Positions 37,901 through 49,979 of a stretch of DNA of 64,000 nucleotides are shown here, one piece after another; position 1 is the stretch's first letter, and each line of letters opens with the position of its first letter. The DNA lies in assembly GCA_013180625.2 (NCBI GenBank), contig SNVD02006226.1, positions 85,001 through 149,000 on the forward strand, in the 5' to 3' direction. Made by a program: the position numbers and the translations under genes. Under the pieces are notes generated by a model, which was not told where the DNA came from, made no database searches, and saw nothing but the letters and a program-made list of their open reading frames with translations. The stretch comes from Boswellia sacra. Its lineage: Eukaryota; Streptophyta; Magnoliopsida; Sapindales; Burseraceae.

Positions 37901-40201
37901 CATGATTAATCATTCCAAAGATGGAAAAGTTTGGAATATTATGAGAACACAACATTTTTGCAGGATACTTTTGAGCCTCAACTGGAACGAAATTCTAATT
38001 TCTGCCAAACAACTGATAAACTAGCATTTTTCCTTATAAGAGACAAATTTTCAATCTTCACATCATCACATAAGTAGGCAATTCTGGCAACAGTGTCTAC
38101 AACCAAGCGATCTAATCCCTTCAGGGGAGTTGAGTGCTCTTTATTCTCTAATAGTGATGAAAACTTACTCATAACAATATACATAGCCAAGTAATTTTAT
38201 TCCTTAAGTAATCCTGCTGCACAAAGTGATAAGTGATAAATAAGATAGAAATAAAAAAGATTTAAATTTTACATGCGGTACCTATTACTTTGCCGGAAAT
38301 CATAGCCAAATCCAAAAAGGGTCTTTCCTTCTTGGAATCCCCACTTGATCATTTCAACGATCATGTCATGGAAATAATAAACACAATCACATCCAATGAT
38401 CTGCAGTGAACAAAAAGATTACTTGAAATCCATCATTTAGTGACTTCTCATCCAACTATAATCTCCAAAGAAAAATGTAGATACATTGGTAAAGAAACAA
38501 AGTACAAGTTTGTTTATAGCATTTGAGTGCCAACATGTTTGTTACTTCACACTTCATAAACAAAGAAAAATGCTTCAATTCAATACCATTCATATACGTA
38601 TATGCTAGATTTCTAATGGCATATCAGATATTTAAAGCATGACATTTTACTCTTCCACTAAGTGACATCTACGACAGCAAAATCACACAGTTCACAACAA
38701 CCAAGGAGATAACAGACTTGCAGTTTTAGAATCAAATAAACGGTGCAGATACTCTACTAACAACAACAAGCTCCAAGTTACACTGATTACAACTGATTTA
38801 GTCTAGTTAATTGGCATCCAAAGGCAACTGAAATAACCTATTTGGGCTGAAATCAGGCTAACAAAGAGATTAAGTGCATTGGCATAAGATTGCTGGTAAA
38901 TATATATATATTAAGAAGAGCATAATTCAATAGAAATACTAGCAAGAAAATCTAAGTCTAATGCTACTGGTACCAGAAAACAATTTTTCATATATCAAGG
39001 AAACACAGACTCTAAGCCAAGAAATTAATTTGAAGCAGTTAAAAAGCAATTTCTGATCAGATAAATCTTATTTGAACAGAGTCATTCTATCTTTTTCAAT
39101 TGCTATTAACCACTACTTTCTGTGGTGTCTATCTATGTTACAATTAGCTGTTTCTCTACAAATTGCATACATAGTTAAAGAAAAACATACCAGATCAGGA
39201 TCTAAGACATCAATTGCATACAAGCCAAATCTATCTTCAGGAACCACGACTCTTGTATTTGGATCTAAAGACACGGTTTGACCTGTTTCACATGAAGAGC
39301 ATAATTAAGCAACAGCAAACACTGAAAACTAAATCCAAAAAAAGAAAAAAGAAAAAAAAACACTCCATAAATAAAAAATAAAAATCATAAAATTAAGAAA
39401 CACAGAAAGGCAGTTGCAGTGACAAAAGTACCATCAAACAACCTAATCATAAATTGGAAGTGCATATGCAGTCATGTTATCATCTGCCACCGTTTTAACT
39501 AGACATTATATGAAGGCAGGCTGCATGAGACGCGTACATGAATAACCAACAACAGATAGACTCTAGATGCGATGGAAAAACCAAGCTTATCATCCACGTC
39601 CATAAAAACTAACAATACCACGAAAAAGGGCCAAGTTTTCACATAAACAAACAAGTTTAAAATTATTTTTACATTAAGCATCAATACCCAATTAACATGT
39701 ACAAACAACAAAAGTAGCAAAAATACCCTCCTTTACCGTCCCGTTTAATCTCCATTTTCTAATAACCGAAGCAGATTCCAACAGTCCTCTAAAAAATTAC
39801 AAACATATTCTATAAAATACTTACAAACTTAAAGAAACATAACAAGGTAAAAAATTTTGATTTTTCTTCCATTTTCCTCTAATTTTCCGAAAAAATAAAT
39901 TAAGTTAAATTAAATAAAAATATAAAAGCAAAAAAAAAGAAAACGAAAAAAGAATACCAGTAGAAGGATCGAACTGTGACCATAGCTTGGTGCGAAACTT
40001 GTAATCAGCTCCAAGAATCCGAACCCAAACCCGCTCATCTCTTCCATTAGTATCATCCACAGCCTTCAAAATGGAACCGGCGATCCCCGGAACCAGCAGA
40101 ACCGGGTCGAGATTGGGGTCGACGTAGGGTTGGGGCTTCTTCCTCATCAGCTTCAGCCATAGCTCCACCGATTGCACTATGTCCTCCAGCAGCACGGCCA
40201 T
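31988..40201 (-). CDS. LCAT4: Lecithin:cholesterol acyltransferase-like 4 (phospholipase A type), 11 exons
   Basis: Exons read on the minus strand, all with GT-AG ends and matching phases: 40201-39958, 39282-39191, 38400-38282, 35732-35597, 35441-35390, 34660-34560, 34462-34280, 33811-33654, 33499-33445, 33126-33073, 32407-31988. They sum to 1614 bp, 537 residues, close to Arabidopsis LCAT4. The start MAVLLEDIVQ leads to LDPVLLVPGIAGS (lid/oxyanion region, ~32-43). The nucleophile is Ser182 in SHSMGG, the Asp is D389 in VDGDGTVP, and the His is H414 in PGEHRG. It is an alpha/beta hydrolase, and the family member is a cytosolic phospholipase that releases fatty acid from phosphatidylcholine. 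No signal peptide is evident. Exons lack stops and all triad residues are present, so the gene looks functional. Intron 3 (2.5 kb) holds a foldback element with a TRIM. Confidence 0.93.
33205..33233. repeat. (TTTTA)n microsatellite in an LCAT4-like intron
   Basis: About five to six TTTTA units follow a CTTTTT-rich run, between exons 10 and 9 of the gene. Confidence 0.8.
34096..34150. repeat. ~27-bp tandem duplication in an LCAT4-like intron
   Basis: ATTATAGTAACAATTATAAG is repeated twice in tandem, each copy followed by AGCA. It lies in the intron between exons 8 and 7. Confidence 0.75.
36510..37760. mobile_element. Long-TIR foldback (MULE-type) element in LCAT4-like intron 3
   Basis: TTATCAGCCATCAGATGCAT near 36528 is repeated inverted as ATGCGTCTGATGGCTGATAA near 37722. 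Similarity continues inward for roughly 150-200 bases on each side: AAATAAATAAA, then CTCTCTC-rich segments at 36560-36690 versus 37565-37690. The long inverted ends without coding content fit a non-autonomous Mutator-like or foldback element. Exact ends and target duplication are not resolved. A TRIM sits in its middle. Confidence 0.6.
37112..37560 (+). mobile_element. TRIM (miniature LTR retrotransposon)
   Basis: Two LTRs, 37112-37270 and 37403-37560, both run TGTTACGATCC..GTTTGTAACA and differ at few positions. After the first LTR, ATTGATATCAAAGC resembles the tRNA-iMet primer site. The flanks GACGA (37107-37111) and AACGA (37561-37565) are a near-perfect 5-bp target duplication. Each LTR holds an internal doublet of GACTAAG.ATGGGATTA.TTGG. 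The 132-bp interior is GC-rich and codes for nothing recognisable. Confidence 0.88.
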
Positions 40202-41997
40202 AGCCAAATCGTAAGAAGTTATTGATAGAGTGAAGAGAAGAAATTGAATTGTTAGATTTTGTTCCAAAGCAATCCGTGAAAGCTTTACACAGCGGACACG
40301 GAAACTTGGTTGAGGTGAAGACAAAACTAGTTCTTTTTTTTTAATTATTTTAATTACCGAGTGGGAAGAAATGTAACGTATTCCCAACCTTATTAACTAC
40401 GTCACTCTTCGGCCAATTGGGTCATGACACCTCATCACGAAACTAAATCAATCTTTTGCCAAACTTTGCTGCTTTAAAAAAAAAAAAATTTAACCATTTA
40501 ATTTAATATTATCCAAATAATATATTATAAGCTGTATTTTTCATTTTTTTATATTTAGGATTTATTTTTAGAATTAAATCCAAAAGTATGCCTTTTTTAA
40601 GTTTCTTTTTTTATGACTTCTTAATATTGTATCATAATATTATTTCAATGATTTTTTTTATTGATCATCTTTTCTTTGGAATTTCTTCTATGTATTATTG
40701 AAGAAATTTAATAATTTTAATGGATGTTCTAAACGGTTTAAAGAGTTCGTGGGGATTTTCAAAATCAAATTCAAAAAATAGAAGATTCTAACAAATTTAA
40801 GAACTAAAAGAATTTTTTTATATTATGTTGACAATATAAAGCAACTAGCATATCTTTTTGATTAATTAAAAATGTTATTTATTTTGTTGGCCTAGCCTTC
40901 AATCTAAAGTTATAGAAAGTGTGTTTGTATAATGCGGTCCAATTTATAAAAGTAAGAGGCAAAGTTTATCTTAGATTTTGTAATTAAAAATGATAAAATC
41001 ACAATTAATCGAGTTGTTGCAAATATGGCAATAATTTGATCTTAGGGTGTATTCTTTCTATGACTCTGTGTTTTTATTTTCAATAAGATTTTATAATATG
41101 TGGTTGATTTTAAATTATTTTAAATTTTAAAAAAGATATACAATTGATATTAAATGTAAAATGTATTAAACGGGATTTAAGTTTAAAAAAAAAACCACGC
41201 CTAAATTTCTATTTATATGTCAAGTATAGACGGTAGGATCCTTCTTAATGATCATTGATCAAATAGTCTATAATGTCCTTATAAATACTTTTGTATCTTT
41301 AATATTGAAGTTACAGAATTAGAGAGTAAAAAAAAAAATCTTGAAAGGAGTTCATATTTTTCATATCCTCTTGATTATATTAATATAATTAAAAAAATTT
41401 GTTGACCCAATTGCCATACCAAATCACTGTTATAAATTTTTTTTCCTTAAAGCCTTTCGTTAATGTATATCATTTCATGCTAATAATTTGGAAAAAAAAT
41501 ATATAAAGTATAATATACTTTTAAGGGGTTTTCTTAAGTAATAATATTTTAAAAAGTTTAGATTTTCTACTCAAGTTCAAAGTCAATTATGAAATATATT
41601 CTTAATTTTTCATGTTTAGATTTAGGCTTTACAACTCAATATTAATAACTATCCAGTTTCGTTTGACAAACACCTAATATTAATATATTTGAATCGTTCA
41701 ATGATGTTAGAAGTTTGTTGAGTATTGTTGGATAATTATATAATATTATTGAATTCAATTGTTTGATAACTGACTTAACAAATTGATAACTTACTAGACT
41801 AATCGACACCTGATTAGAAATTAAAAACAAAAAAATAAAAGTTGCGTGGGGCCATGCGGATCAAGATCCTCACGTATTTTGACTTTTATCGGAGCTTTGA
41901 GTTTTAAAAGATTTTCTGACATGTGGACATAATTAAATGAATGGCTATTACTTCCCTATTTTTTACAATGTCAATATGGTTTTGGCTGCGCTATATT
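40202..41997. other. Upstream region of the LCAT4-like gene, then AT-rich intergenic DNA
   Basis: The first ~190 bases left of the ATG on the minus strand are a plausible 5' UTR (CT-rich, CTTCACCTCAACC). A CCAAT-type box and a TGACG motif lie at about 40397-40418. Beyond that I see only A/T-rich DNA without genes. Confidence 0.4.
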
Positions 41998-41999
41998 GT

Positions 42000-42277
42000 A
42001 TGAACCGTGTAATCGTTTTTTAATTTTTTATAAAATTAATATAAAAATTATAAATTTTTATATAAAATTAAAAATTAAAAAAATTATAAATAAATAATTA
42101 TATAATTATTTTTAATTTTTTATAAAATTAGTATAAAAATTGTAAATCATTGTATAAAAATCATAAATATAAAAAATTATTCATTTACAAATTTTTTTCG
42201 TATTTACGACTTTTTTATAAGGATTTATAACTTTTATATTAGGTTTATAAAAAATTTGAAAACAATTGTACGGTACA
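42000..42277. mobile_element. AT-rich MITE
   Basis: The left part (ACCGTGTAATCGTTTT..TTTTTTATAAA) and the inverse of the right part (GTACCGTACAATTGTTTT..TTTTTTATAAA) form long imperfect inverted repeats. The interior is made of ATAAAAATTATAAA-like repeats. The element is short, non-coding and foldable. The superfamily is not clear. Confidence 0.55.
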
Positions 42278-42454
42278 TCCATTACCAATATCCAAAATAA
42301 TTATGTTTTTATTCATGATAACATCCATGCCACATCATTTTATACCCCTCCCTAAAAGTGAAACCCAATCGTGAATAATTACTTCACCCTTATATGCAAC
42401 TGTGAATGCTTACTTCAAACGAAACGTCAAAAAAAATGTCAATCCTTACCAGAC

Positions 42455-43089
42455 TAGAGGTGGAATCGGGCGGGTTGGGGGTGGGGATGCCATCTCCATC
42501 CTCGTCCCCAATTAAAATATTAATCCCCATCCCCTATTAATCCTCAATTTTTTAAATCAGGGATAGGGATGGGGAATCCCCAAAGCCAAAATGCATCCTC
42601 AACCCCATTTACTTGTTAAAAAATTAAAATTTTAACTTTCAAAATTTATACTTTGAAATAAAACATATTTTAAATTACAACTATAAACCTTAAGCAACAT
42701 ACCTACAAATAAATATTAATAAATCTTTAGACAATCAACTCCTTAAAATAAATCTTTAGGCAAACAAATGTGCGCTAGGTTGGGCTTGGATTTTATTAAA
42801 GTAGGCAGGACATTAAGTTTTATAAGAACGGAGATAACAAGGGTATAAGTAACAAGGGTCTAAGTATTAGATTACTCTCTCTCTATATATATATATTATT
42901 TTATTTTAATTTCGTGGAGCGGGCCGAGCTGGGCTTGGAGCATAATCTCCATCCCCATCCCCATTTAATTTTGGATAAAATTGTTATCCTCATCCCCACC
43001 CCATTCCCCATTTTTAGCTCCCCATCCCCGGCCCAAACGGATTGGAGAATTGCGAGGCCCCATCCCTATGGGGATTGGTTCCACCTCTA
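42455..43089. mobile_element. hAT-type non-autonomous element
   Basis: The terminal inverted repeats are TAGAGGTGGAA and TTCCACCTCTA. They are flanked by 8-bp direct repeats TACCAGAC (42447-42454) and TATCAGAC (43090-43097), one mismatch. The interior is rich in CCCCATCCCC-like strings. The 8-bp duplication and length of about 635 bp fit the hAT superfamily. Confidence 0.8.
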
Positions 43090-43097
43090 TATCAGAC

Positions 43098-43474
43098 TAA
43101 TGAGCAATGCTCTTTGCACCAAAGAATGCTCTTTATAGACCCCCTTTTTTTTTAGCTGGCAAATTGGATAATTTATTCTAATTAAAAATTTATGTGTTTC
43201 TGTTTCACACTATCATTATTATCCTTTGATTCTTTTAATTTTCTTTCTTTTGCTAAATTTCTTTGCATCTATTCCACTCGATTCAGTTTAGGACCAATAA
43301 TTTTGTATAGAGAATGATGCCCTTTCAAAACAAATAAGAATACATCACTTTTTAGCCTAAAATCATGTTCCAAGTTCTGAAAAAATACATTGAATTCTTG
43401 GATTATAATGCAAACAGAAGATTTGAGAAAAAGATCAAGTGGATGTTATTTGACACCTTTCACTAGGTTTTTCT
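43098..43474. other. AT-rich spacer, nothing seen
   Basis: No coding or structural feature is recognised before the CACTA-like left end. Confidence 0.4.
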
Positions 43475-43810
43475 CACTAGTCATTTGCGGGCAAAAACAA
43501 CCGCAGTAAAAGCTTTTACAGCGGTTTTGACCTGCCGTAAAAACTTTTTTACGTCGGTTTAGTTGCTCGATGCAAAAACAAGCGACAAAACAGGATCGGC
43601 AATCACTACACCTTTTTATGACGGTTTTGTGTCCGCCGTAAAAAGTCAAATATTTACGATGAACAAAAAACCGTCGTAAAAAGTCACAAAACCGCCGTAA
43701 AAAGTTTTTACACAATTTTTGTACAACTGTCGTGGATTGATGGGGAACTACCGTAAATAGTTAGGAAAAATTTTTTGCGTCGACCAGGAAACCGCCGTAA
43801 ATAGTTAGCA
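43475..43810. repeat. CACTA subterminal repeat block
   Basis: At least ten copies of a CCG(T/C)(A)GTAAAA- or CCGTAAAAAG-like motif occur in both orientations, e.g. near 43530, 43634, 43675, 43695 and 43795, mixed with CGGTTTTG. These are typical transposase-binding repeats of CACTA ends. The 89-codon frame across them is an artefact. Confidence 0.7.
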
Positions 43811-44259
43811 AAAATTTTTCAAACTTTCGCTGCTTGTGCTATTCTATATTTATTTGCTGTTTACAAAATAATTAACCTGTCTCAGAAAAATGTTTTGATA
43901 TAATTCTGTAATCATTTATTCAATGAATATAATGAAATCAAATCAAATACAAAAATATCTCATATAATGGTTCAATCATAATCCAAGAAAACCAAATATA
44001 ACGCAATCATCATCCACACTATTCAACATATTATAATCAAATAGTTAAACAACATGTTAGTTAAATAGTTCAACAACCTTCACATAGTTTAATCATCTGA
44101 TAAGTAAATTTACACAAAACTTGGTAAACAACCTGCAACTTGGTAAACAACTTCCAACTTGGTAAATAACCTATAAGAATCAATTTGCACCAAGAGCATA
44201 ATCATTAAGTAACATTATATATTGTGAAACAAATTGTTTAATTTAATTTATATACCTAT

Positions 44260-45430
44260 TTGTTCTCTTGGTTTGATTCACGATCTATGATGTTGTTTGT
44301 TCCATGACTATCAAATTGGAAATGACTATGGTGTCCACTTGAATCATCTGGGACCTATTTACAAAAAAAAAAAGAAACATAAGTAAAAAATATAAGTCAA
44401 CTGAAACTAGATTTTTTAACTTTAACAATTAATTAAATTTTCAATCTTAGAACATACTAAAACCCAATTCAAATACAGAAACCTAAAAGCCATAATCAGC
44501 TAATAAGAATAAGGAAGTAATCAGAAAACAGTTGTTTTACTTGCTCTTGATAGAAGCCTACAAGTTCAGTAAAGTCATGAGAATCTTGAATATGGGCTTG
44601 CAAAACGCTCTATTGAGATTCTATAATCAACTTAGGAAAAATGAGGTCACAATGAGAACAAACTCAATTATTATTCATACCAGCGAATGTACACATTCAA
44701 AGAACTCATGAAATATAAAAGACAACCAAACACAAAAACTGACTGTTAATGGAGAAAAAATGGCTTGCACCAATTGTCTTGGATTTTTAATTTTTTATGT
44801 CATTATAAAAGCCCTAGTGGAGCCCAGGGGGTCCAAAGATTCTTATTGACACTAGATATGGGTATGTAAAAGGAAACAAAAAACATGCTTTCGTCAAACG
44901 ACTTTTATGATAATATAATCATTGTAATAAGAAATTCGCAACAACAGCAAGACATGTCAGTAATGTAATAAACCAAAAAAGTTCCTTGCCCAATGAACAA
45001 AAGTTAATTTAATGACCTGGATATAAAATTGTAAGTTTCTGATCAAAACGGAGCTAAGAAAATAAGGATTCAAAAGCTTACAAGGATGGAAACAAAAGCA
45101 CTCATTTGATCCATCTTCTCCTCTAATGCCATAACTTTTTGGTTGTTGGCATGCATTTCACTTTCAACCAGTTCTTGGTGTGTATATAGCTCAACCTGTG
45201 GCACCATGTTCCCGATAGATCCATAAGATATCGATTGTGACATTTCTTACATAGACATAATATTCTAGTGTCGTTCACTAAATTGCCAAAGGAAAAATTT
45301 AGAAATCCCTCCACTCTAGTGAAATATGCTCGAAAACATCGATTAGGTAAGTCAATCCAACTTTTATCCATGAGAACTTCCCTTAAAAGTAATAAGTACA
45401 ATTCATATCAATATAAATTTGTCCATGAGA
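44260..45430 (-). pseudogene. CACTA-associated protein remnant (minus strand)
   Basis: The minus strand reads SGGISKF, then after a stop YGSIGNMVPQVELYTHQELV and a coiled-coil-like tail MHANNQKVMALEEKMDQMS at about 45070-45230. A possible last exon with VPDDSSGHHSHFQFDSHG lies near 44280-44350. The pattern resembles the coiled-coil C-terminal part of plant En/Spm proteins. There are stops and no intact frame. Assignment is by resemblance only. Confidence 0.4.
44708..44886 (+). repeat. 178-bp direct repeat, copy 1
   Basis: It runs from TGAAATATAAAAGACAACC to GGAAACAAAAAACA and is closely matched at 48197-48374. Confidence 0.85.
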
Positions 45431-45450
45431 GCTTCCATTGGCATTGGACT

Positions 45451-46873
45451 TGATGCGTTCGAAACTAGCAAGTATACTAGTCGCACAAGTAATAAAGTGA
45501 TAAGTAAGATATCGTTCCCACGAGGATTGATTCTAATTGAATTTGTTATTTCCAGCAACAATAAACTAAACAGGGGGGGATTTTTGTTGGTTGACTAACT
45601 AGATGAAAAACTGAATACTACGGTAATTAATGAATAACACGATGCAAACTAAATTGAAATGGGAATTAATCAATGATAGAAATCTGGTTAAGGGATCCTT
45701 CTCTGCCACAAGATATGAATTTGCGAATTAATCGTAGAATTGTCATCCAATTACAGTAATGAATTTATCAACTGTAGATAACAACAAGCTCTGTTATCCC
45801 AATCTTTCCTTACTTTGTTGTTAAACAAAACAGGCTCTTTATTTAATCTCTATCCATTAAACAACCTAGAACAAGCTCTCTAAATTTAATTCAATGGATG
45901 CATTACGATAAGAAAGATAGGTTGATCTAAGCAATAAACACACAAGCTCGGATTATTTAACTTAGGTTGTATTCTCCAATTGCAATCTCTGATCACAATT
46001 TTGCTACTAAGGATTAGAAATTCAAGACAATTACGGATCAAGATTTCTAGTCTAGCAATAGACAATATCCAGATTATATTCAGTTGGCCACCCAAATACA
46101 ATCCAGCAAGCAATCATAAGCATTAGACATGGGAAAATACAAGCAACTTCAATTAGAGAATTGGATAACAATTTCTTGCACAATCAACTTACAAAAACCA
46201 TATCAGGGGCTTTGAAATCACCCTCAACCAATTCAGATTCAGTTACACATGTTTAAGAACGTGGTAAATACAATACAACATGGAGACATTCCAGAAAATG
46301 AAAGGGAAGGGAAAAACTTAGCAAATTTGATGTAATTCTCTTTGGATTGTAGTTCTTCCTCTTTCCAAGCTTCCTTTCTCCTTCAAGAACTCCAAGAGAT
46401 GAAAGAATTCCAGAGCTGCAGCCTCCACCACGTTCTCCCCTCTTCAAGTTATGAAATAAAACCCTAAAATGTGTTTAAATACTCTGCTACAGTAACGTGC
46501 TACAGTGTCCCGTATTATACATGCTACAGTGATGTGTGGAATTACATTTCTACACTTCTCACACTGTTTTGATTACAACTTTCGGTACACTGAATGGATT
46601 CATAAACCGTAAATTTCTCCAAAAAGTAGACTTCGAGAGCTTTTCAACGGTATATGATATGTCATCGGGTTCATTGTATATCAATACAATTAAATCCGAG
46701 AAGATGGTTGACTAGCAGAGGTGAAAATGAAGGGTTTTACTCCATTTTTGTGCAAGTTGCTCCAAAACTCCTACAAACATCAAAACCACACAAAAACATA
46801 AAAATACCAAGGAATATAGCAAAGAAACATGGACGAATTGATATGAAAATGATATATAAATAGACACTTATCA
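45451..46873 (-). mobile_element. Solo LTR of an Athila/Tat-type element, inverted
   Basis: Perfect 5-bp target duplication GGACT at 45446-45450 and 46874-46878. On the minus strand it starts TGATAAGTGTC and ends AACGCATCA. The end carries the CCTCGTGGGAACGAT and ACTTGTGCGACTAGTATAC strings typical of Athila/Tat LTR ends just before a primer site. TGCTACAGT-like motifs repeat at 46488-46535, in the promoter part before GAGTATTTAAACAC. No internal sequence is present, so it is a solo LTR of 1423 bp. Confidence 0.85.
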
Positions 46874-47502
46874 GGACTTCAACTCTAAACAAAACAATAA
46901 CAAATAACAAACTGGTTAACTTAATGAAACAAAACTGACTTGATTAAGAAAATTGTCAACCATTTGAATTTTGATCCTACTTGTTCCCTATTTGGCTTTT
47001 CACGCTAATATTTTATGTGTAGAAAAACTCACTTTATGTGTATGTACTGAAACTGAATGGCATAAAAGGCATGAAAGGAATTACTATAATGAGATTTATC
47101 CTCACAAATTGCTTTCTGAATTTATACTTATGAATATATGTACTTACTTGTCCTTAGGCATGATTCAAAATTCCATCTCTTCTAGAAATTATCCAAGCTA
47201 ATTGACATATATCTTATCTTTGTCAATGGTGGAATTTCTATTAAGATCGAGTGGCCTTTTAAGTTGTTTAAAATTGGGGTCATGGGCATGATTATAATAA
47301 GCCAATAACAAATGTTGTCTATTATATATACATATATTGCGTATCAAATTATTGAGCCACTATTGTAAGTTGTCCCCACTTTGTCTTTTTTTTTTTTTAT
47401 ATTTGGAAAAGCAAGTTATGAAAGATACATGCATCTTTTTAATTTCCAACAAGATGGCAAAGGTCAACATTCTAGAGCAAATTAATTAAATTATCTTGTT
47501 TG

Positions 47503-48014
47503 TAGGGGTGGCAATTTGCCCCGCCGGGTCCGGGGCCCCGGTTTGCCCCGGACAAATGGGGCGGGGCAAGACCCGCCCCAAAACTGTTTTGGGGCGGGTC
47601 TGGGGCAAAATAAATCTGCCCCGGTAGGAGCGGGTCAGGGTCCGGGTCTAACACTTAGCCCCGTTCGACCCGCCCCGCCCCGCCCCGCACAGTATAAGGG
47701 TATATATGATAAAAAATAAACTATTGGGACTTAAATGATATTATTAGGGGTGATTGTAACACGTTCGAATATATTAGAGGGTTGACAGTAAGTAAAATAA
47801 TATGATAAAAATTAGAGGTTGTAAATGTTATAGGGGGTTGATTGCAAAAAAATATAAATATTATAGGGGGTTAATTGTAAAAATATAAATGTTTAAGGAA
47901 GGGGCGGGGCGGGGCGGTTCCAATTTGTTCGGCAAAAAAAATTTGAACGGGGCGGGGCTGGGTACCGGTCGCCCCGGACCCGCCCCGCCCCGCCCCGCCC
48001 CATTGCCATCCCTA
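47503..48014. mobile_element. GC-rich hAT-type non-autonomous element
   Basis: Perfect 8-bp target duplication CTTGTTTG at 47495-47502 and 48015-48022. The ends TAGGGGTGGCAAT and ATTGCCATCCCTA form terminal inverted repeats. Both flanking arms are extremely rich in GGGGCGGGGC and CCGGGTC strings, which could pair into a long hairpin. The AT-rich middle holds a ~30-bp tandem unit, TATAGGGGGTT(G/A)ATTG. It has no real coding content. Confidence 0.92.
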
Positions 48015-48196
48015 CTTGTTTGCTTTAGCTTACTTTCACTTTCACAAATTAATTCAGACAATGTTATTCTAATTAGTTGGCCTTAAAGCAGGCTAAAATA
48101 AATAATAATGAGAAAAAGAAAAAGCCTAGCTTTTTTCTCTGGACTTTAACTTAGCGTGGTGTTATTGACCTCCTTGAATAGAAAAGTATTTATGTA

Positions 48197-48374
48197 ATGA
48201 AATATAAAAGACAACCAAACACAAAAACTAACTGTTAATGGAGAAAAAATGGCTTACACCAATTGTCTTGGATGTTTAATTTTTTATTGCATTATAAAAG
48301 CCCCAGTGGAGCCTAGGGGAACCAAAGATTCTTATTGACACTATATATGGGTATGTAAAAGGAAACAAAAACAT
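48197..48374 (+). repeat. 178-bp direct repeat, copy 2
   Basis: It matches 44708-44886 with few differences, including the string GGAGAAAAAATGGCTT. The copies have TG..CA ends, but no primer site or target duplication supports an LTR reading. Confidence 0.85.
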
Positions 48375-48698
48375 ATAAAAGGTAGTCTTAGCATAATCCA
48401 CTGCAAGCACATGAATTAGGCAATAGGGATCATATTCTCTTATGATTGACTAAAGGATTTCATTACAAATTTGGCCCAAAAATTAGTTGAAGTCATGCAC
48501 TGATTAGCCTTCAAATACCCTAGAAGACTAATTATTGGTGGTAGAAGTAAACATAAACAAATTCACCAGAAACAACTTTAGTGCTTCTAGAAGAGACAAT
48601 CGAAGATATGCCAAAGAAGATTTCCTATTTGGAACAATTAGTGATTCAAACCCCAACTAAGCAAAATGAATGGTGCATTAGACCTAGAAGAGGATTAC

Positions 48699-49741
48699 CA
48701 TAATATTGTCTCCACTATCAGTCACAGAGATTGTAATTGTCCCCATGCTCTGCCCATTTTTTCTCCATAGTGATATCTTCTTATCTTCTCCAGCACTTGC
48801 AACAACCAAATCTGCAATAATGATACCCCAATCCAAATGAAATGATAAAAAGAAAAATTAATCTTCTATGTACATGCATGAATGTAAAAACTAATCCAAA
48901 ACATTGTGTTTAGATTTTAATTAAAAGAAATAACTCATGATGTAAACTCAAACTTCAGCTTGCTCCAAATTTTCATCCAATTTCTCATCAACCAAAGAAA
49001 CCGTAAAACAATATTCCTCTCAACTATGTTTACTAAACTATTTGCCCCCAACTGAGTTCAAATTTTCATTTGAACGCTAAAGAAATATCAAACACAAAAT
49101 AACATCCTTCATTTACTCTCTTCCAACTTATCAACATCCAGATAAACGCAAATCTAAATTTTTTCTCAACTGAACTCCAATGAACTACGTTAAATATATT
49201 ATTTAACATTAAAAAAACTCGCTTTCTTTCCTCTTCCTCATCCTCGAATATGTCATTACCTACAAAAACCCTAAGTAAAACATCACTCAATTAAGTTATG
49301 AACGATCTCGCTTAATTGAACTCAAAATTTTCAAAAAGCAAAGACTCAAAACCATCCGCAACCAATCCAGGCCTAACTTTTTTTAGAAAGGAAATGCAAA
49401 TATTCAATTCAAAAAGATGTAGACATTAAAATAAATTCAAAATTCTAACTAAAACCAAACCACAGAAAGCTTTAAATCCAACAGTTGCCTTTGTTTGATA
49501 AAAAATTAAAAAGAAAAAAGAAAAAAACAAATGTAATTTGAAAGCGAAGTGAGTCCAGCGATGAGTGGGTTAGTGACTCACTGGTGTGATTCCACTTGAC
49601 TGAGTTGACCAGGCAACCAGGAGAAGGCGTGTAACTTAAAATGCAGGGATCGCCAGGCTTAACCGAAACATCGAAGAGCTTGACTGTGTTGCCTCCACTG
49701 GTAGCTAGCAGTGCCATTGATGAATCCGCCAAGTTCATCAT
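48699..49741 (-). pseudogene. NEDD1: NEDD1 5' fragment: first two exons only
   Basis: Exon 1 (49741-49582) encodes [17 protein letters not shown], then [14 protein letters not shown] and VNSVKWNHT, ending at a GTGAGT donor. Exon 2 (48811-48699) restores phase (Asn codon split) and encodes [19 protein letters not shown] and GDNIM before another GT donor. This is the start of the WD40 propeller of NEDD1, the plant gamma-tubulin recruiting protein. No further WD40 exon follows leftward within the element, so about the last nine-tenths of the protein is missing. The exons have no stops, so the capture may be fairly young. It lies just inside the CACTA right end. A short truncated peptide could be made if transcribed. 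Confidence 0.85.
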
Positions 49742-49979
49742 TTTCTGGAGAAAATTTTGAACGCAATTCGAAATTTTCCCGGAAAGTGATAGGAATAGTT
49801 GGTAGAGAGATTTTTAAACAAAAACTCTCTTTTTTTTATGAAATTTATTTTTTAAAATTTATTTATTAAACTTTTTTGGTGCTAAAAATGGAAAACCCTA
49901 CCTGAAAGAGACAAAGGCAAAAATTTAAATGAGCAAAGAGGCAATAAGGTGGGCACCTTTAATTATGAGCCCTGCTGAC

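Noticed and set aside
43446..43715. 89-codon Cys-rich minus-strand frame
   Set aside because: It is a translation of the CACTA subterminal CCGTAAAA/TTTTACGG repeats.
47472..48086. Four Gly/Pro/Arg-rich open frames on both strands
   Set aside because: They lie across the GC-rich arms of the hAT element. The lack of A/T-rich stop codons, not coding, keeps them open.
44708..48374. A small LTR retrotransposon bounded by the 178-bp repeats
   Set aside because: The copies have TG..CA ends, but there is no primer site after the first, no polypurine tract before the second, and flanks show no target duplication.
48699..49741. Functional NEDD1 gene
   Set aside because: Only the first two exons exist. 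The next 5 kb downstream has no WD40 coding sequence and is transposon DNA.
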